The notes under the pieces are model-generated. The model ran no database searches, was not told the origin of the DNA, and worked only from the letters and a program-made list of their open reading frames with translations. A stretch of DNA of 14,299 bases from Nitrospirota bacterium (GTDB taxonomy: Bacteria > Nitrospirota > Nitrospiria > Nitrospirales > Nitrospiraceae), in NCBI GenBank assembly GCA_016195505.1, contig JACPZN010000385.1:1-14299 (forward strand). The letters run 5' to 3'. Shown piece after piece: positions 6,551-14,299 of the stretch. Positions within the stretch are counted from its first letter, which is position 1. The number at the start of each line of letters is the position of its first letter. Both the position numbers and the translations under genes were made by a program.

Positions 6551-7873
6551 TCACACATGGTGCGTCAACAATTCAGAGAGCGCAGCCTCAAAATTCGGGA
6601 ACGAGGTCTCCACACAACCTGTATCGGAAATTGTCATCCTCCTATCCGCTGTAAGCCCACCGATTGCCAGCGACATTGCCACACGATGATCGCCATGGCT
6701 CTGTGCCTTGGCGACGGCCTTCAAGCGGCCGTTTTCTCCGGCTCGGGCTAACCCCTGAATGATCATTCCGTCAGGTTTTTCGGTGATCTGTGCCCCCATC
6801 GCCCTCAACTCAGCACTCATGGTCGCAATCCGATCACTCTCTTTGACCCGCAGCTCTTCTGCTCCGCTAATGATCGTATCACCATGTGCCACCGCCGCGG
6901 CCACGCAGAGGACGGGAAACTCATCGATCGTTCTCGGGATGAGATCAGGACCGACCGCGACGCCGTTGAGCCGAGCAGACTTCACACGAAGATCGGCCAC
7001 CGGTTCTCCCGCTTCTTCGCGTTGATCGAAAATCTGGATATCGGCCCCCATAATTCTCATCACGTCGATCAGGCCAGTCCTCGTCGGGTTGATACCGACA
7101 TTCCGAATGATGATGTCAGACCCCGGGACAATCGTGGCCCCGACGATAAAGAATGCGGCGGCCGAGAAGTCACCGGGAATGACCACGCGGCTGCCTGCCC
7201 ATCCAACTGTGGGCCGTCCCTGCAAGACCAAGGTGTCGCCCTCCCGGGTGAGCGAAATGCCAAAGAACTGAAACATGCGTTCGGTGTGGTCTCGTGAAAG
7301 ACGAGGTTCCCGAAACCTGGTGGTCCCTTCGGCAAACAGACCGGCAAGGAGAAGCGCCGATTTAATCTGTGCGCTGGCGACCGATGATGTGTATTCGATG
7401 CCGTGGAGTCGCTTGCCCGTAATCGCCAATGGAACCAGTTCCCCTCCCCTGCGCCCCGCGATCGCGGCGCCCATCTCACGCAAAGGCTTGACCACTCGCC
7501 CCATTGGACGGCGGCGGATCGATTCGTCACCAGTGAGAACGGTAAAGAAATCCTGGCCCGCCAATAGGCCCGTCAGCAAACGAATACCTGTCCCGGAGTT
7601 GCCGCAATCGATAGGCTCGTTTGGCTCGGTCAGCCCCCAGATTCCTTTGCCGTGCACAGTCAACTTATCGAGGGTCTCATCGATCCGGACACCGAGGCCC
7701 TGAAGGGCCCGCATCGTGTTCAGACAATCCTCTCCCCGACAATAGCCCGAGACCATACTTGTTCCTTCTGCCAGCGCCGTGAGAATGATGGCGCGATGGG
7801 TGATGGATTTGTCTCCGGGAACTGTGATCGTTCCTTTGAGTGTTCGGCCTGGTGTGATTATCAAAGACGTCAT
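6551..7873 (-). CDS. aroA: 3-phosphoshikimate 1-carboxyvinyltransferase (EPSP synthase)
   Basis: Sixth step of the shikimate pathway: joins phosphoenolpyruvate to shikimate 3-phosphate, giving EPSP. The 440 residues form the usual two-lobed fold. Key sites visible are GDKSITHR (20-27, Lys22 and Arg27), GNSGTG (91-96), RRRPMGR (120-126), the catalytic Asp in IDEFPVL (Asp317), KESDR (344-348) and GDHR (394-397). The ATG at 7873 gives the family start MTSLIITPG and lies 7 nt after the tyrA stop. The frame is open further back, but that would overlap tyrA. No clear ribosome binding site precedes the ATG, so coupling to tyrA translation is likely. The gene sits between tyrA and cmk in the aromatic block. 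Confidence 0.95.
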   Translation of the reverse strand: MTSLIITPGRTLKGTITVPGDKSITHRAIILTALAEGTSMVSGYCRGEDCLNTMRALQGLGVRIDETLDKLTVHGKGIWGLTEPNEPIDCGNSGTGIRLLTGLLAGQDFFTVLTGDESIRRRPMGRVVKPLREMGAAIAGRRGGELVPLAITGKRLHGIEYTSSVASAQIKSALLLAGLFAEGTTRFREPRLSRDHTERMFQFFGISLTREGDTLVLQGRPTVGWAGSRVVIPGDFSAAAFFIVGATIVPGSDIIIRNVGINPTRTGLIDVMRIMGADIQIFDQREEAGEPVADLRVKSARLNGVAVGPDLIPRTIDEFPVLCVAAAVAHGDTIISGAEELRVKESDRIATMSAELRAMGAQITEKPDGMIIQGLARAGENGRLKAVAKAQSHGDHRVAMSLAIGGLTADRRMTISDTGCVETSFPNFEAALSELLTHHV

Positions 7874-7880
7874 CGTCAGA

Positions 7881-8774
7881 TTATGCGCTGGCCGAAGAGG
7901 CCGCATTCAGTTTCTCGCGTTCGCCTCTTGCCCGTTCGAGCGCCTTTTCTATTCCGGCCGCGTCGCCTGCCTTGATCAATCGCTTCAGATCTTCTAAGGC
8001 CCGTTCGTACTTATCGATAAAGGACACCAGGTTGTCTCGATTCCACAAGAAAATGTCCCGCCACATTTCAGAAGAACTGGCAGCAATCCTCGTCGTATCT
8101 CGCAACCCACCACCAGAATGGCCGGCAAGATCCAATGAAGGGATCTGGTGATCGCGAAGATCGGCCAAGGCATTCATTAGCGCAAAGGCGGCCACATGAG
8201 GCAAGTGGCTGACTGCACCAAAAATTTGATCGTGCACATGCGGATCCATGGTCAACAGAACCGAGCCGGTCTCCTCCCATAGTTGCTTGATGCGCTCCAG
8301 AGCTTGCTGGTTGGTACGCCCCGTCGGCGTCAGAATGCACCGCGCACCTTTGAACAGCTGGTCAGATCCTGCGGCAACTCCGGTTTTTTCTTTCCCTGCG
8401 ATGGGATGGGCTCCGACAAAATGCACACTCACCGGCATGGCCGCTTCCGACCGTTCGACCAACGTTCCTTTCACGCTCCCCACATCGCTGACAATCGCTC
8501 CGGGCGCCAGGCAATGAGCCCATTCTTTGAGATGGCGTTCATAGGTATCGACAGGGGTTGCGAGAATCACCAGATCCGCCCCACGCACACCCTCTTTGGG
8601 ATCAGCCACATACCGGTCGATCGCACCCAACTCGACAGCAATCTTGAGGTTCTCGATCCGCCGGCCGATGCCCACGACATGATCGGCTAACGCCTTTCGC
8701 CGAAGGATCATTCCGAGCGACCCGCCGATCAACCCCACACCAACTATCGCGACCTGCTTGAAATGAACTGCCAT
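7881..8774 (-). CDS. tyrA: Prephenate dehydrogenase
   Basis: NAD(P)-dependent oxidative decarboxylation of prephenate to 4-hydroxyphenylpyruvate, the committed step to tyrosine (or arogenate to tyrosine if it prefers arogenate). The 297 residues have a Rossmann fold with GVGLIGGSLG (12-21), then DVGSVKG (97-103), the catalytic-site HPIAG (His123) and SHLPHVAAFAL (189-199). The C-terminal half is helical (dimerisation). There is no C-terminal ACT domain and no fused chorismate mutase, so feedback control by tyrosine, if any, must act elsewhere. I chose the ATG at 8774, which gives MAVHFKQVAIVGVG and lies 11 nt past the aroF stop. The longer open frame runs into aroF and its extra residues look like shadow sequence. 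Confidence 0.93.
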   Translation of the reverse strand: MAVHFKQVAIVGVGLIGGSLGMILRRKALADHVVGIGRRIENLKIAVELGAIDRYVADPKEGVRGADLVILATPVDTYERHLKEWAHCLAPGAIVSDVGSVKGTLVERSEAAMPVSVHFVGAHPIAGKEKTGVAAGSDQLFKGARCILTPTGRTNQQALERIKQLWEETGSVLLTMDPHVHDQIFGAVSHLPHVAAFALMNALADLRDHQIPSLDLAGHSGGGLRDTTRIAASSSEMWRDIFLWNRDNLVSFIDKYERALEDLKRLIKAGDAAGIEKALERARGEREKLNAASSASA

Positions 8775-8785
8775 GGTTGCAGTGC

Positions 8786-9799
8786 CTAAATTTCTCTTCC
8801 CACGGCTTTTGCAATATTCCCCAAGTCGAACATCAGCGCTTTGAACTTCGAGGGTTTGATCGATTCTTCTCCGTCGCACAGTGCGCATTCCGGATTCGAA
8901 TGGACCTCGATGAGCAGGCCATCGGCGCCGGCCGCGACTGCCGCTCTTGACATCGGAGCGACTAGATCCCACTTCCCTGTGGCATGGCTGGGGTCCACAA
9001 TGACCGGCAGATGTGAGAGTTCTTTCAACGTAGGAATGGCAGCGAGATCGAGCGTGTTGCGATACTGCGTTTCGAAGGTACGAATGCCTCGCTCGCAGAG
9101 CATCACGTTGCGATTCCCACGCGACATGATGTACTCCGCAGACAAGAGAAACTCCTTGATGGTCGCCGACAAGCCTCGTTTCAAGAGCACCGGCTTGTCA
9201 TAGGCGCCGACTTCTTTCAGAAGCTCAAAGTTTTGCATGTTCCGAGCGCCGATTTGAATGATGTCCGCTTTTTCGAGAAAGAGTTCGATATCCCTGGTGT
9301 CCAAAATTTCGCTGACAACTGGCAAGCCGGTTTGTTTCTTAGCCTCGATCAAGTAATCCAGTCCTTCGCGACCCAAGCCTTGAAAGGAATAGGGCGACGT
9401 TCTGGGCTTGTATGCGCCACCCCTGAGAATCGAAGCCCCGGCGGCCTTTACATCGTGCGCAATTCCCACGGTGAGTTCGAGCCGTTCAACCGCACAGGGT
9501 CCAGCCATGATCGCCAGCTTCTTGCCGCCGATCTTCACCCCGCTGACATCGATGATGGTCCCTTCCTTCTTGAACTCCCGACTCACGAGTTTCCATGGAG
9601 CCAGGATAGGCAACACACTTTCCACGCCGGGGAGAGCCGTCAACGGCTGATTGTGAAGAATCCGGTCGTCGCCGATGACGCCGATGATGGTACGTTCCTG
9701 GCCGGTCGAAATCTGCGATTTCAAGCCGAGATCTCTCAATCGGTCGATAATATGGTCTACTTCACTTTCCGAGGCCTCAGGTTTCAACACAATGATCAT
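8786..9799 (-). CDS. aroF: 3-deoxy-7-phosphoheptulonate (DAHP) synthase, type I-beta
   Basis: First step of the shikimate pathway: condenses phosphoenolpyruvate and erythrose 4-phosphate. The 337 residues comprise an N-terminal ferredoxin-like regulatory domain (about 1-70, beginning MIIVLKPEAS) and a TIM-barrel catalytic domain. In the barrel are AGPCAVE (99-105, metal-ligand Cys102), RGGAYKPRTSPYSFQG (126-141), LLKRG (205-209), DPSHATG (269-275) and EVHSNPECALCDG (298-310). The N-terminal domain is that of the Thermotoga-type enzymes, where it binds tyrosine or phenylalanine for feedback inhibition, so this enzyme probably senses the pathway end products. GAGGG a few nt before the ATG at 9799 supports the start. 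It lies 24 nt after hisC. The symbol aroF is used in the sense common for this family; aroG would be equally defensible. Confidence 0.94.
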   Translation of the reverse strand: MIIVLKPEASESEVDHIIDRLRDLGLKSQISTGQERTIIGVIGDDRILHNQPLTALPGVESVLPILAPWKLVSREFKKEGTIIDVSGVKIGGKKLAIMAGPCAVERLELTVGIAHDVKAAGASILRGGAYKPRTSPYSFQGLGREGLDYLIEAKKQTGLPVVSEILDTRDIELFLEKADIIQIGARNMQNFELLKEVGAYDKPVLLKRGLSATIKEFLLSAEYIMSRGNRNVMLCERGIRTFETQYRNTLDLAAIPTLKELSHLPVIVDPSHATGKWDLVAPMSRAAVAAGADGLLIEVHSNPECALCDGEESIKPSKFKALMFDLGNIAKAVGREI

Positions 9800-9823
9800 G
9801 GTTCCCTCGCTATTCTTCCCTTC

Positions 9824-10900
9824 CTACATCAAGACTTTCTTGAGTGCCTGGAGGAAGGTGGTATTCTCATCGGGCTGACCGATGGTGACCCGCAGCATGG
9901 TTCCCTCGATATGCCGCACGATAATCCCTTCACGCAGCAACGACTCAAACACCTGTCGCCCATCTCGCTTGACATCGAAATAGAGAAAATTGGCTTCGCT
10001 TGGAATCGGATCCACTCCAAGCACTCGTAAACCGTTGCCGACTTGCTCCATCCCTGCGGCGTTGATGGCTCGACTCTTGGCCACGTGCTCATCATCTCCC
10101 AACGCAGCCAATGCTGCTCTCTGAGCGAGACTGTTTGCATTAAAAGGAGGCCGAACCCGATTCAAGAAATCGTTAATCTCAGGTGTGCTAATACCATACC
10201 CAATCCGCAGTCCTGCTAACCCATAAATTTTAGAAAAGGTCCTCAAGACAATTGCGTTTCGCCCTTCTTTCACAAACGCGATTGTATCAGGGAATTGAGG
10301 ATCGCGGACATATTCGAAGTAGGCTTCATCAAACACGACAATGACATCGTGGGGCACCTTGGCCATGAACCGACTGACCGCCTCAGCCTGCACCATCGTC
10401 CCCGTCGGATTGTTGGGATTGCAGATGAAGAGCAACCGAGTCCGTGGAGTGATGGCTTGGGCCATAGCCTCGAGATCGTGCGTCCAGTTCACAAGAGGAA
10501 CCACGACCGGTTTCCCATGTGCAGCGGTGACTTCCATCTTATAGATGACGAATGTCTGATCGGCCATGACGGCTTCATCGCCAGGGGTTACGAACGTCCT
10601 GGCCAAGAGCCCTAGAATTTCATCGGACCCGTTGCCTAGAATGACCTGATCGCTCGTGACTTTCCAGCGGTCCGCAATTGCCTGCCGGAGCCGATAGGCA
10701 CTGCCGTCGGGATATCGATGCAGGGTGTTGTTCCCTCCACCCAACGCCGCCACGGCCTTGGGTGACGGTCCGAGCGGATTTTCATTGGAAGCAAGTTTGG
10801 TCACACGAGTGAGTCCGAGTTCACGCTGTAGTTCGTCGATCGGTTTCCCCGGGACGTACGGACTGAGCGATTGGATGTCTGGGTGGACGTGCAGTGTCAT
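9824..10900 (-). CDS. hisC: HisC-family aminotransferase (histidinol-phosphate / aromatic)
   Basis: A cytoplasmic PLP-dependent class I/II aminotransferase of 358 residues. Visible motifs are ASNENPLGPS (37-46), LGNGSDEIL (88-96), NPNNPTG (161-167), DEAYFEY (191-197), the PLP-lysine in TFSKIYGLAGLRIGYG (Lys224) and a C-terminal LRVTIG (336-341, substrate carboxylate-binding Arg337). The family converts imidazole acetol phosphate to histidinol phosphate, and many members also transaminate phenylpyruvate and 4-hydroxyphenylpyruvate. Its place between pheA and aroF, away from any histidine gene, suggests the main or additional job is the last step to Phe and Tyr. This is inference from context. 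The ATG at 10900 is 4 nt past the pheA stop with no good ribosome binding site, which points to translational coupling. Confidence 0.92.
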   Translation of the reverse strand: MTLHVHPDIQSLSPYVPGKPIDELQRELGLTRVTKLASNENPLGPSPKAVAALGGGNNTLHRYPDGSAYRLRQAIADRWKVTSDQVILGNGSDEILGLLARTFVTPGDEAVMADQTFVIYKMEVTAAHGKPVVVPLVNWTHDLEAMAQAITPRTRLLFICNPNNPTGTMVQAEAVSRFMAKVPHDVIVVFDEAYFEYVRDPQFPDTIAFVKEGRNAIVLRTFSKIYGLAGLRIGYGISTPEINDFLNRVRPPFNANSLAQRAALAALGDDEHVAKSRAINAAGMEQVGNGLRVLGVDPIPSEANFLYFDVKRDGRQVFESLLREGIIVRHIEGTMLRVTIGQPDENTTFLQALKKVLM

Positions 10901-10904
10901 GGGT

Positions 10905-11981
10905 TCAGCTGTGGACGGGGTAGGAGCCCAGAATCTTCATGAACAGGCAGCGTCCCTTAATTTCTTCGACCGCCTTGTTGACCCGGTCTTCTTTGATATG
11001 CCCCTCGACGTCGACGAAGAAGATATATTCCCAGGCTTTCCGCTGCGAAGGTCTGGATTCGATCTTCGTCATGCTGATTCCGTGAGAGGCGAAGGGGCGA
11101 AGCAGATCATAGAGCGCGCCCACCTTGTCTTTCACTGACAACATCAACGACGTCTTGTCTTTACCGGTTTGCTCGGACGCTTTCTGGGACAGCACCAGGA
11201 AACGAGTAAAGTTGTTCACGTTGTCTTCGATGCGGGCCTTGATGTTTTTTAGCCCATACAATTGGCCGGCCAGCTCAGACGCAATCGCCGCAGACGAAGG
11301 TTCATCAATGCAGAGTTCAGCCGCCCGCGCCGTACTGGCTACTTCTACCGCTGGAACGTCCGGAAGATTGGTTTCCAGCCAGTTTCGACATTGTGCAATC
11401 GCATGCGGATGCGAATAAATTTTCTTTATTCCTTCAATAAGACCGGACTTCGACAGAAGATGATGTGAGACCTCTTGGAGGATCTCGCCGTAAATCAGCA
11501 GATTTGAATCGATAAACATATCGAGGGTATGGTTCACCACGCCTTCGGTGGTGTTCTCAATCGGCACTACACCGAAATTGGCCCGCCCACGCTCGACTTC
11601 GCTGAAAACCTCCTTAATGCTGTGGACTGGCACATATTGGGCCGACGAGCCAAATTTCTGCATGCAAGCCATATGGGTAAAGGTCGCCCGTGGTCCCAGG
11701 TACGCCACTTTCTGGGGTCCCTCCAACGATAAGGAGGCAGACATGATCTCCCGATACACCGATCGGATGGCATCACTGGGGAAAGGACCGGTGTTGAGCT
11801 TGGTCAACCGTTCGATAATAGCTGCTTCTCGTCCTGGCGTATGGAGATTGGCATCCGCATCCTTTTCCTTCTTGAGTTTTCCGATCTCGATGACACTCTT
11901 GGACCGCTCGTTCAGGAGACGAACGATCTCATCATCGATCCGATCGATTTCTTTACGATATTCGAACATGTCTTTAGGCAT
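10905..11981 (-). CDS. pheA: Bifunctional chorismate mutase/prephenate dehydratase (P-protein)
   Basis: Converts chorismate to prephenate and then to phenylpyruvate. The 358 residues hold an AroQ-type chorismate mutase domain (about 5-85, FEYRKEIDRIDDEIVRLLNE with its catalytic arginines and lysine), a prephenate dehydratase domain (about 91-265, with YLGPRATFTH at 94-103, STARAA at 216-221 and NNFTRFLV at 256-263) and a C-terminal ACT domain (about 276-352). The GALYDLL (288-294) and ESRPS (308-312) motifs of the ACT domain are those that bind phenylalanine, so feedback inhibition by Phe is expected. The ATG at 11981 gives the usual P-protein length; a TTG 54 nt upstream in frame would add residues unlike the family. 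It is the first gene of the aromatic block, with its own promoter upstream. Confidence 0.95.
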   Translation of the reverse strand: MPKDMFEYRKEIDRIDDEIVRLLNERSKSVIEIGKLKKEKDADANLHTPGREAAIIERLTKLNTGPFPSDAIRSVYREIMSASLSLEGPQKVAYLGPRATFTHMACMQKFGSSAQYVPVHSIKEVFSEVERGRANFGVVPIENTTEGVVNHTLDMFIDSNLLIYGEILQEVSHHLLSKSGLIEGIKKIYSHPHAIAQCRNWLETNLPDVPAVEVASTARAAELCIDEPSSAAIASELAGQLYGLKNIKARIEDNVNNFTRFLVLSQKASEQTGKDKTSLMLSVKDKVGALYDLLRPFASHGISMTKIESRPSQRKAWEYIFFVDVEGHIKEDRVNKAVEEIKGRCLFMKILGSYPVHS

Positions 11982-12028
11982 GATTGGCAAGCCTGGGACT
12001 TCCAGCCCGGAGATCGTCTTGCTCCCTC

Positions 12029-12044
12029 GGGGCAAGGGCGCCCC
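12029..12044 (-). other. GC-rich hairpin in the pheA leader
   Basis: GGGGC (12029-12033) pairs with GCCCC (12040-12044) across a 6-nt loop, within the predicted untranslated leader of about 75 nt. There is no T-run after it, so it is not a simple terminator. It could affect translation or be chance in a GC-rich leader. Confidence 0.25.
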
Positions 12045-12061
12045 CTACGGACAAGCTTTCG

Positions 12062-12091
12062 ATTTTACAGGAACGATTGAATCTATTGCAA
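12062..12091 (-). promoter_or_regulatory. Predicted sigma70 promoter of the aromatic operon (pheA)
   Basis: On the minus strand, TTGCAA (12086-12091) and TAAAAT (12062-12067) are separated by 18 nt. Transcription would start near 12055, about 75 nt before the pheA ATG. The 176-bp gap between ruvB and pheA is the largest among the minus-strand genes, which fits an operon boundary here. No clear terminator for ruvB is visible in the gap. Confidence 0.5.
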
Positions 12092-12157
12092 GGATAGCGC
12101 TTGGGGGTTCGGGAGCTTTGGAAGGATAAAGAACGGCGAACTAGAAAGGGAACATAC

Positions 12158-13162
12158 TCAGATAAGCAAGGTTGAGGGCCGTTTAAAGTGATCGAACGCC
12201 AGTCGGGTGACCTGCCGTCCGCGCCCAGTTCGATCCAGGAAGCCAGCTTGAATCAGGTAGGGCTCATACACATCCTCAAGGGTCCCCTTATCTTCTTGAA
12301 CCGCCGCTGCTAGGGACTCAATCCCGACTGGCCCGCCATTGAATTTCTCAATGATCGTGAGAAGGATCTTTCGATCCATGTCGTCAAAGCCAGCCTCATC
12401 GATTCCCACCCAGGCCAAACCTTCTTGTGCCACCGGCTTGGTGATATGCCCATCGGCTTTGATCTGAGCATAGTCTCTGATCCGTTTAATCAGCCGATTG
12501 ACAATCCGCGGCGTTCCCCGCGCCCGGCGAGAAATCTCTGCCGCACCCTCTCGATCGATCCCGACTCCCAAGACCCCAGCCGATCGCGTGACAATGGCCT
12601 CCAGTTCGGACGATGAATAAAATTCCAGCCGATACACCAGCCCGAACCGGTCCCGGAGGGGTGAAGTCAGGGCGCCCGCTCGCGTCGTCGCGCCCACGAG
12701 CGTAAAACGGGGCAGATCGAGCTTGACCGTTCTTGTCGCAGGCCCTTGGCCAATGACCAAATCGAGCTGATAGTCCTCCATTGCAGGATAGAGAGCCTCT
12801 TCGACGGACGCCGGCAGGCGATGAATCTCGTCAATGAAGAGAACATCGTGCTCTTGTAGATTGGTCAAAATCGCCGCGAGATCGCCGGCATGGGCTAGAA
12901 CCAGCCCAGACGTAGACCGTAATGCGGCCCCCATCTCCCTGGCGATAATGTGGGCGATCGTTGTCTTTCCAAGGCCAGGCGGACCGTAGAAGATGGCGTG
13001 ATCCAGGGGTTCCCCCCGCTGTTTGGCCGCCTCAATACAAATTCGAAGCGACGCCTTCATTTTCTCCTGCCCCACATACTCATCAAGCGTTTGAGGGCGG
13101 AGGACATTCTCCAAGCCCCTCTCTTCGTCCGTGACGCGATTGGTCATGAGTCGCTCGGTCAT
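12158..13162 (-). CDS. ruvB: Holliday junction branch migration helicase RuvB
   Basis: The hexameric AAA+ ATPase motor that drives branch migration of Holliday junctions with RuvA. The 334 residues show the RuvB order: N-terminal LRPQTLDEYVGQ (21-32), Walker A GPPGLGKT (60-67), Walker B FIDEIHRL (109-116), sensor 1 GATTRAG (157-163), the Arg-finger segment SPLRDRFG (167-174), and a winged-helix C-terminus with GGPVGIESLAA and the YLIQAGFLDRTGRGR block near the end. Length is normal. The start at 13162 lacks a strong ribosome binding site; an in-frame ATG 15 nt later (MTNRVTDEE) is an alternative. It lies 16 nt after the small Cys-rich gene, with ruvA beyond it, so the three are probably one transcript. 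Confidence 0.97.
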   Translation of the reverse strand: MTERLMTNRVTDEERGLENVLRPQTLDEYVGQEKMKASLRICIEAAKQRGEPLDHAIFYGPPGLGKTTIAHIIAREMGAALRSTSGLVLAHAGDLAAILTNLQEHDVLFIDEIHRLPASVEEALYPAMEDYQLDLVIGQGPATRTVKLDLPRFTLVGATTRAGALTSPLRDRFGLVYRLEFYSSSELEAIVTRSAGVLGVGIDREGAAEISRRARGTPRIVNRLIKRIRDYAQIKADGHITKPVAQEGLAWVGIDEAGFDDMDRKILLTIIEKFNGGPVGIESLAAAVQEDKGTLEDVYEPYLIQAGFLDRTGRGRQVTRLAFDHFKRPSTLLI

Positions 13163-13178
13163 CGTTCGCTGCCCATGC

Positions 13179-13670
13179 CTACTTGTTATCGGGCACCTGT
13201 TGATACTTGGGAGGCGGCGGAAATGCCCCCTGTCCAGGCTTGGCTGTGCTGCCGCAATCTGGAGGGCAGGTTTTGAATCCTTGAGTCGGATCGGGTAGAT
13301 TTTGCTCCATCTTTCTCAACTGGCATTGCGTCAATCGACCACCGTCCTTGCTGCCGCAACGGGTTGGGACCGAAGAACTGCCGATTTCTGCATAACCTTC
13401 AGGACAGGAACCGCAGACTGGGAGCATGTTCGCCCCAAGTGGCACACATTGAACAAGGGTCGGATCCCCGTCTTTGCAAACTTCTGGCGATTGGGTAACG
13501 CCTGTGGTTGCATACCCATCCGGGCAGGTTCCGCAGGTCATTCTGATGCTTTTGGGTTCAGTTGATTCTTCAGCAACGCCTAAGGAGGGAAACGCCCCAA
13601 AGACGAGAGCAGCTCCCACGTAGATGACCAGCACAAACTGCCTGAGAATATTCGATGCGCCTCTTGACAT
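13179..13670 (-). CDS. Secreted cysteine-rich protein with two internal repeats
   Basis: I do not recognise a named family. The 163 residues begin with a Sec signal peptide: basic start MSRGASNILR, hydrophobic core about 12-30 and likely cleavage after GVA (33). The mature part has ten cysteines (46, 49, 65, 75, 86, 89, 105, 116, 135, 139). Eight fall in two similar units of about 40 residues, C-G-x-C-P-[DE]-G-Y-A-x-x-G, then a Cys 15 residues on and another 9-10 residues later (first unit 46-75, second 86-116). A third C-P-P-D-C-G lies near 135-140, and the tail is Pro/Gly-rich. This pattern suggests a disulfide-bonded periplasmic or surface protein. The ATG at 13670 is preceded by GGGGG 7 nt upstream and lies 4 nt past the ruvA stop. 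Its location between ruvA and ruvB has no obvious functional reason. Confidence 0.8.
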   Translation of the reverse strand: MSRGASNILRQFVLVIYVGAALVFGAFPSLGVAEESTEPKSIRMTCGTCPDGYATTGVTQSPEVCKDGDPTLVQCVPLGANMLPVCGSCPEGYAEIGSSSVPTRCGSKDGGRLTQCQLRKMEQNLPDPTQGFKTCPPDCGSTAKPGQGAFPPPPKYQQVPDNK

Positions 13671-13674
13671 ACCT

Positions 13675-14283
13675 TTACCCCCTTGCAAGTTCTTTAAGAC
13701 CTCGGCGGATCAGATCTTTCAGCACAATCGGACAAGCCGCAGCCTTCGTCACTCGCTTTAAGGCTTCTCTGGCATCCTGTGGACGATAGCCCAAGTTTAC
13801 CAGAGCGGACAGCGCATCCTCATAGGGACCATCGAAACTTGGCGGTTCAGATGTAGATGCCTGGACAACACCTGGTTGAATCTTCCCCACCTTGTCCTTC
13901 AACTCGAGGGCGATGCGACCCGCAGACTTCTTCCCAATGCCTGGAACAGTCGCGAGCTTTTCTACATCTTCGGTCTGAATCGCATGGACCAGCTCCGTGA
14001 CGGGCAGGCTGGATAGGACGCTGAGGGCTAGTTTGGGACCAATGCCTGACACAGTGGTCAGCAGCAAAAACGATTCCTTCTCGCTTTGCGAGAGAAATCC
14101 GAACAGCTGAATCGCATCTTCCCTGAGATGTGTATGGATATTCAGCGCGGTAACTTCGTCGAGATTCGGAAGGGCGTAATAGGTGCTCAGTGGAATATGG
14201 ACTTCATACCCAACCCCCTGCACATCCAGCGTAAGGTGTGTCGGAGCTTTGAATGCCAACCGCCCCGTGAGAAAGGCGATCAT
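13675..14283 (-). CDS. ruvA: Holliday junction branch migration protein RuvA
   Basis: The tetrameric DNA-binding subunit that clamps Holliday junctions and loads RuvB. The 202 residues contain the N-terminal OB-fold domain (about 1-63, MIAFLTGRLAFKAP at the start and REDAIQLFGF near 54-63), two helix-hairpin-helix motifs (VSGIGPKLALSVLS at 78-91 and VPGIGKKSAGRIALEL at 113-128), an acidic and Ser/Pro-rich linker (about 135-155) and the C-terminal RuvB-binding helical domain (YEDALSALVNLGY onward). Length is typical. The ATG at 14283 lies 16 nt from the window edge and is preceded by a modest GAG site. ruvC may lie just upstream, outside the window; that cannot be seen here. Confidence 0.97.
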   Translation of the reverse strand: MIAFLTGRLAFKAPTHLTLDVQGVGYEVHIPLSTYYALPNLDEVTALNIHTHLREDAIQLFGFLSQSEKESFLLLTTVSGIGPKLALSVLSSLPVTELVHAIQTEDVEKLATVPGIGKKSAGRIALELKDKVGKIQPGVVQASTSEPPSFDGPYEDALSALVNLGYRPQDAREALKRVTKAAACPIVLKDLIRRGLKELARG

Positions 14284-14299
14284 CGCGTCTCGTTATTCA

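Noticed and set aside
8775..8972. N-terminal extension of tyrA into aroF
   Set aside because: The extra residues are Arg/Ser-rich shadow sequence of the aroF 3' end, and the ATG at 8774 gives the family start.
9233..10030. Plus-strand open frame of 265 codons opposite aroF and hisC
   Set aside because: It spans two well supported minus-strand genes and their junction and resembles no family, so it is a shadow frame.

Overview
The window looks like a chromosomal housekeeping region of a Nitrospira-like bacterium (phylum Nitrospirota). I infer this from the flavour of the proteins, the moderately high GC content, and the order ruvA / ruvB / pheA-hisC-aroF-tyrA-aroA-cmk-plsC-rpsA-sppA followed by a protein with repeated PCP_red-type domains. 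The lineage is inferred from memory of such gene orders; no database search was done. Almost everything reads on the minus strand, so transcription runs from high to low coordinates.

Layout in the direction of transcription. (1) 14283-12158: Holliday-junction branch-migration genes ruvA and ruvB, separated by a small secreted cysteine-rich protein. (2) 12091-11981: a good sigma70-type promoter and a leader of about 75 nt. (3) 11981-6551: a tight aromatic amino acid block. It holds pheA (chorismate mutase/prephenate dehydratase), hisC-type aminotransferase, aroF-type DAHP synthase, tyrA (prephenate dehydrogenase) and aroA (EPSP synthase). Together these supply pathway entry, the EPSP step, both prephenate branches and probably the final transamination to Phe and Tyr. 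(4) 6500-3386: cmk, plsC and rpsA, a commonly conserved cluster for nucleotide, phospholipid and translation functions, joined to aroA by short gaps or overlaps. (5) 3345-1459: sppA (signal peptide peptidase), a remnant of an HU/IHF gene, and the PCP_red-repeat protein. (6) 1-1313: a divergent pair, a plus-strand 106-aa orphan protein and a minus-strand FG-GAP/VCBS lipoprotein that runs off the window. Each has a recognisable promoter in the 174-bp spacer.

The most notable anomaly is at about 2480-2600. The 3' end of sppA runs directly into the last 31 codons of an HU/IHF-family DNA-binding protein, in a different reading frame. Both the normal SppA C-terminus and about two thirds of the HU/IHF gene are missing. 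This looks like a deletion (or assembly misjoin), probably at short sequence similarity. The repeated PCP_red-like domains in a non-photosynthetic context, the 106-aa orphan and the Cys-rich protein between ruvA and ruvB are the main unexplained genes. I saw no tRNA, rRNA, CRISPR array, insertion sequence or phage gene. No gene-free stretch exceeds 300 bases.
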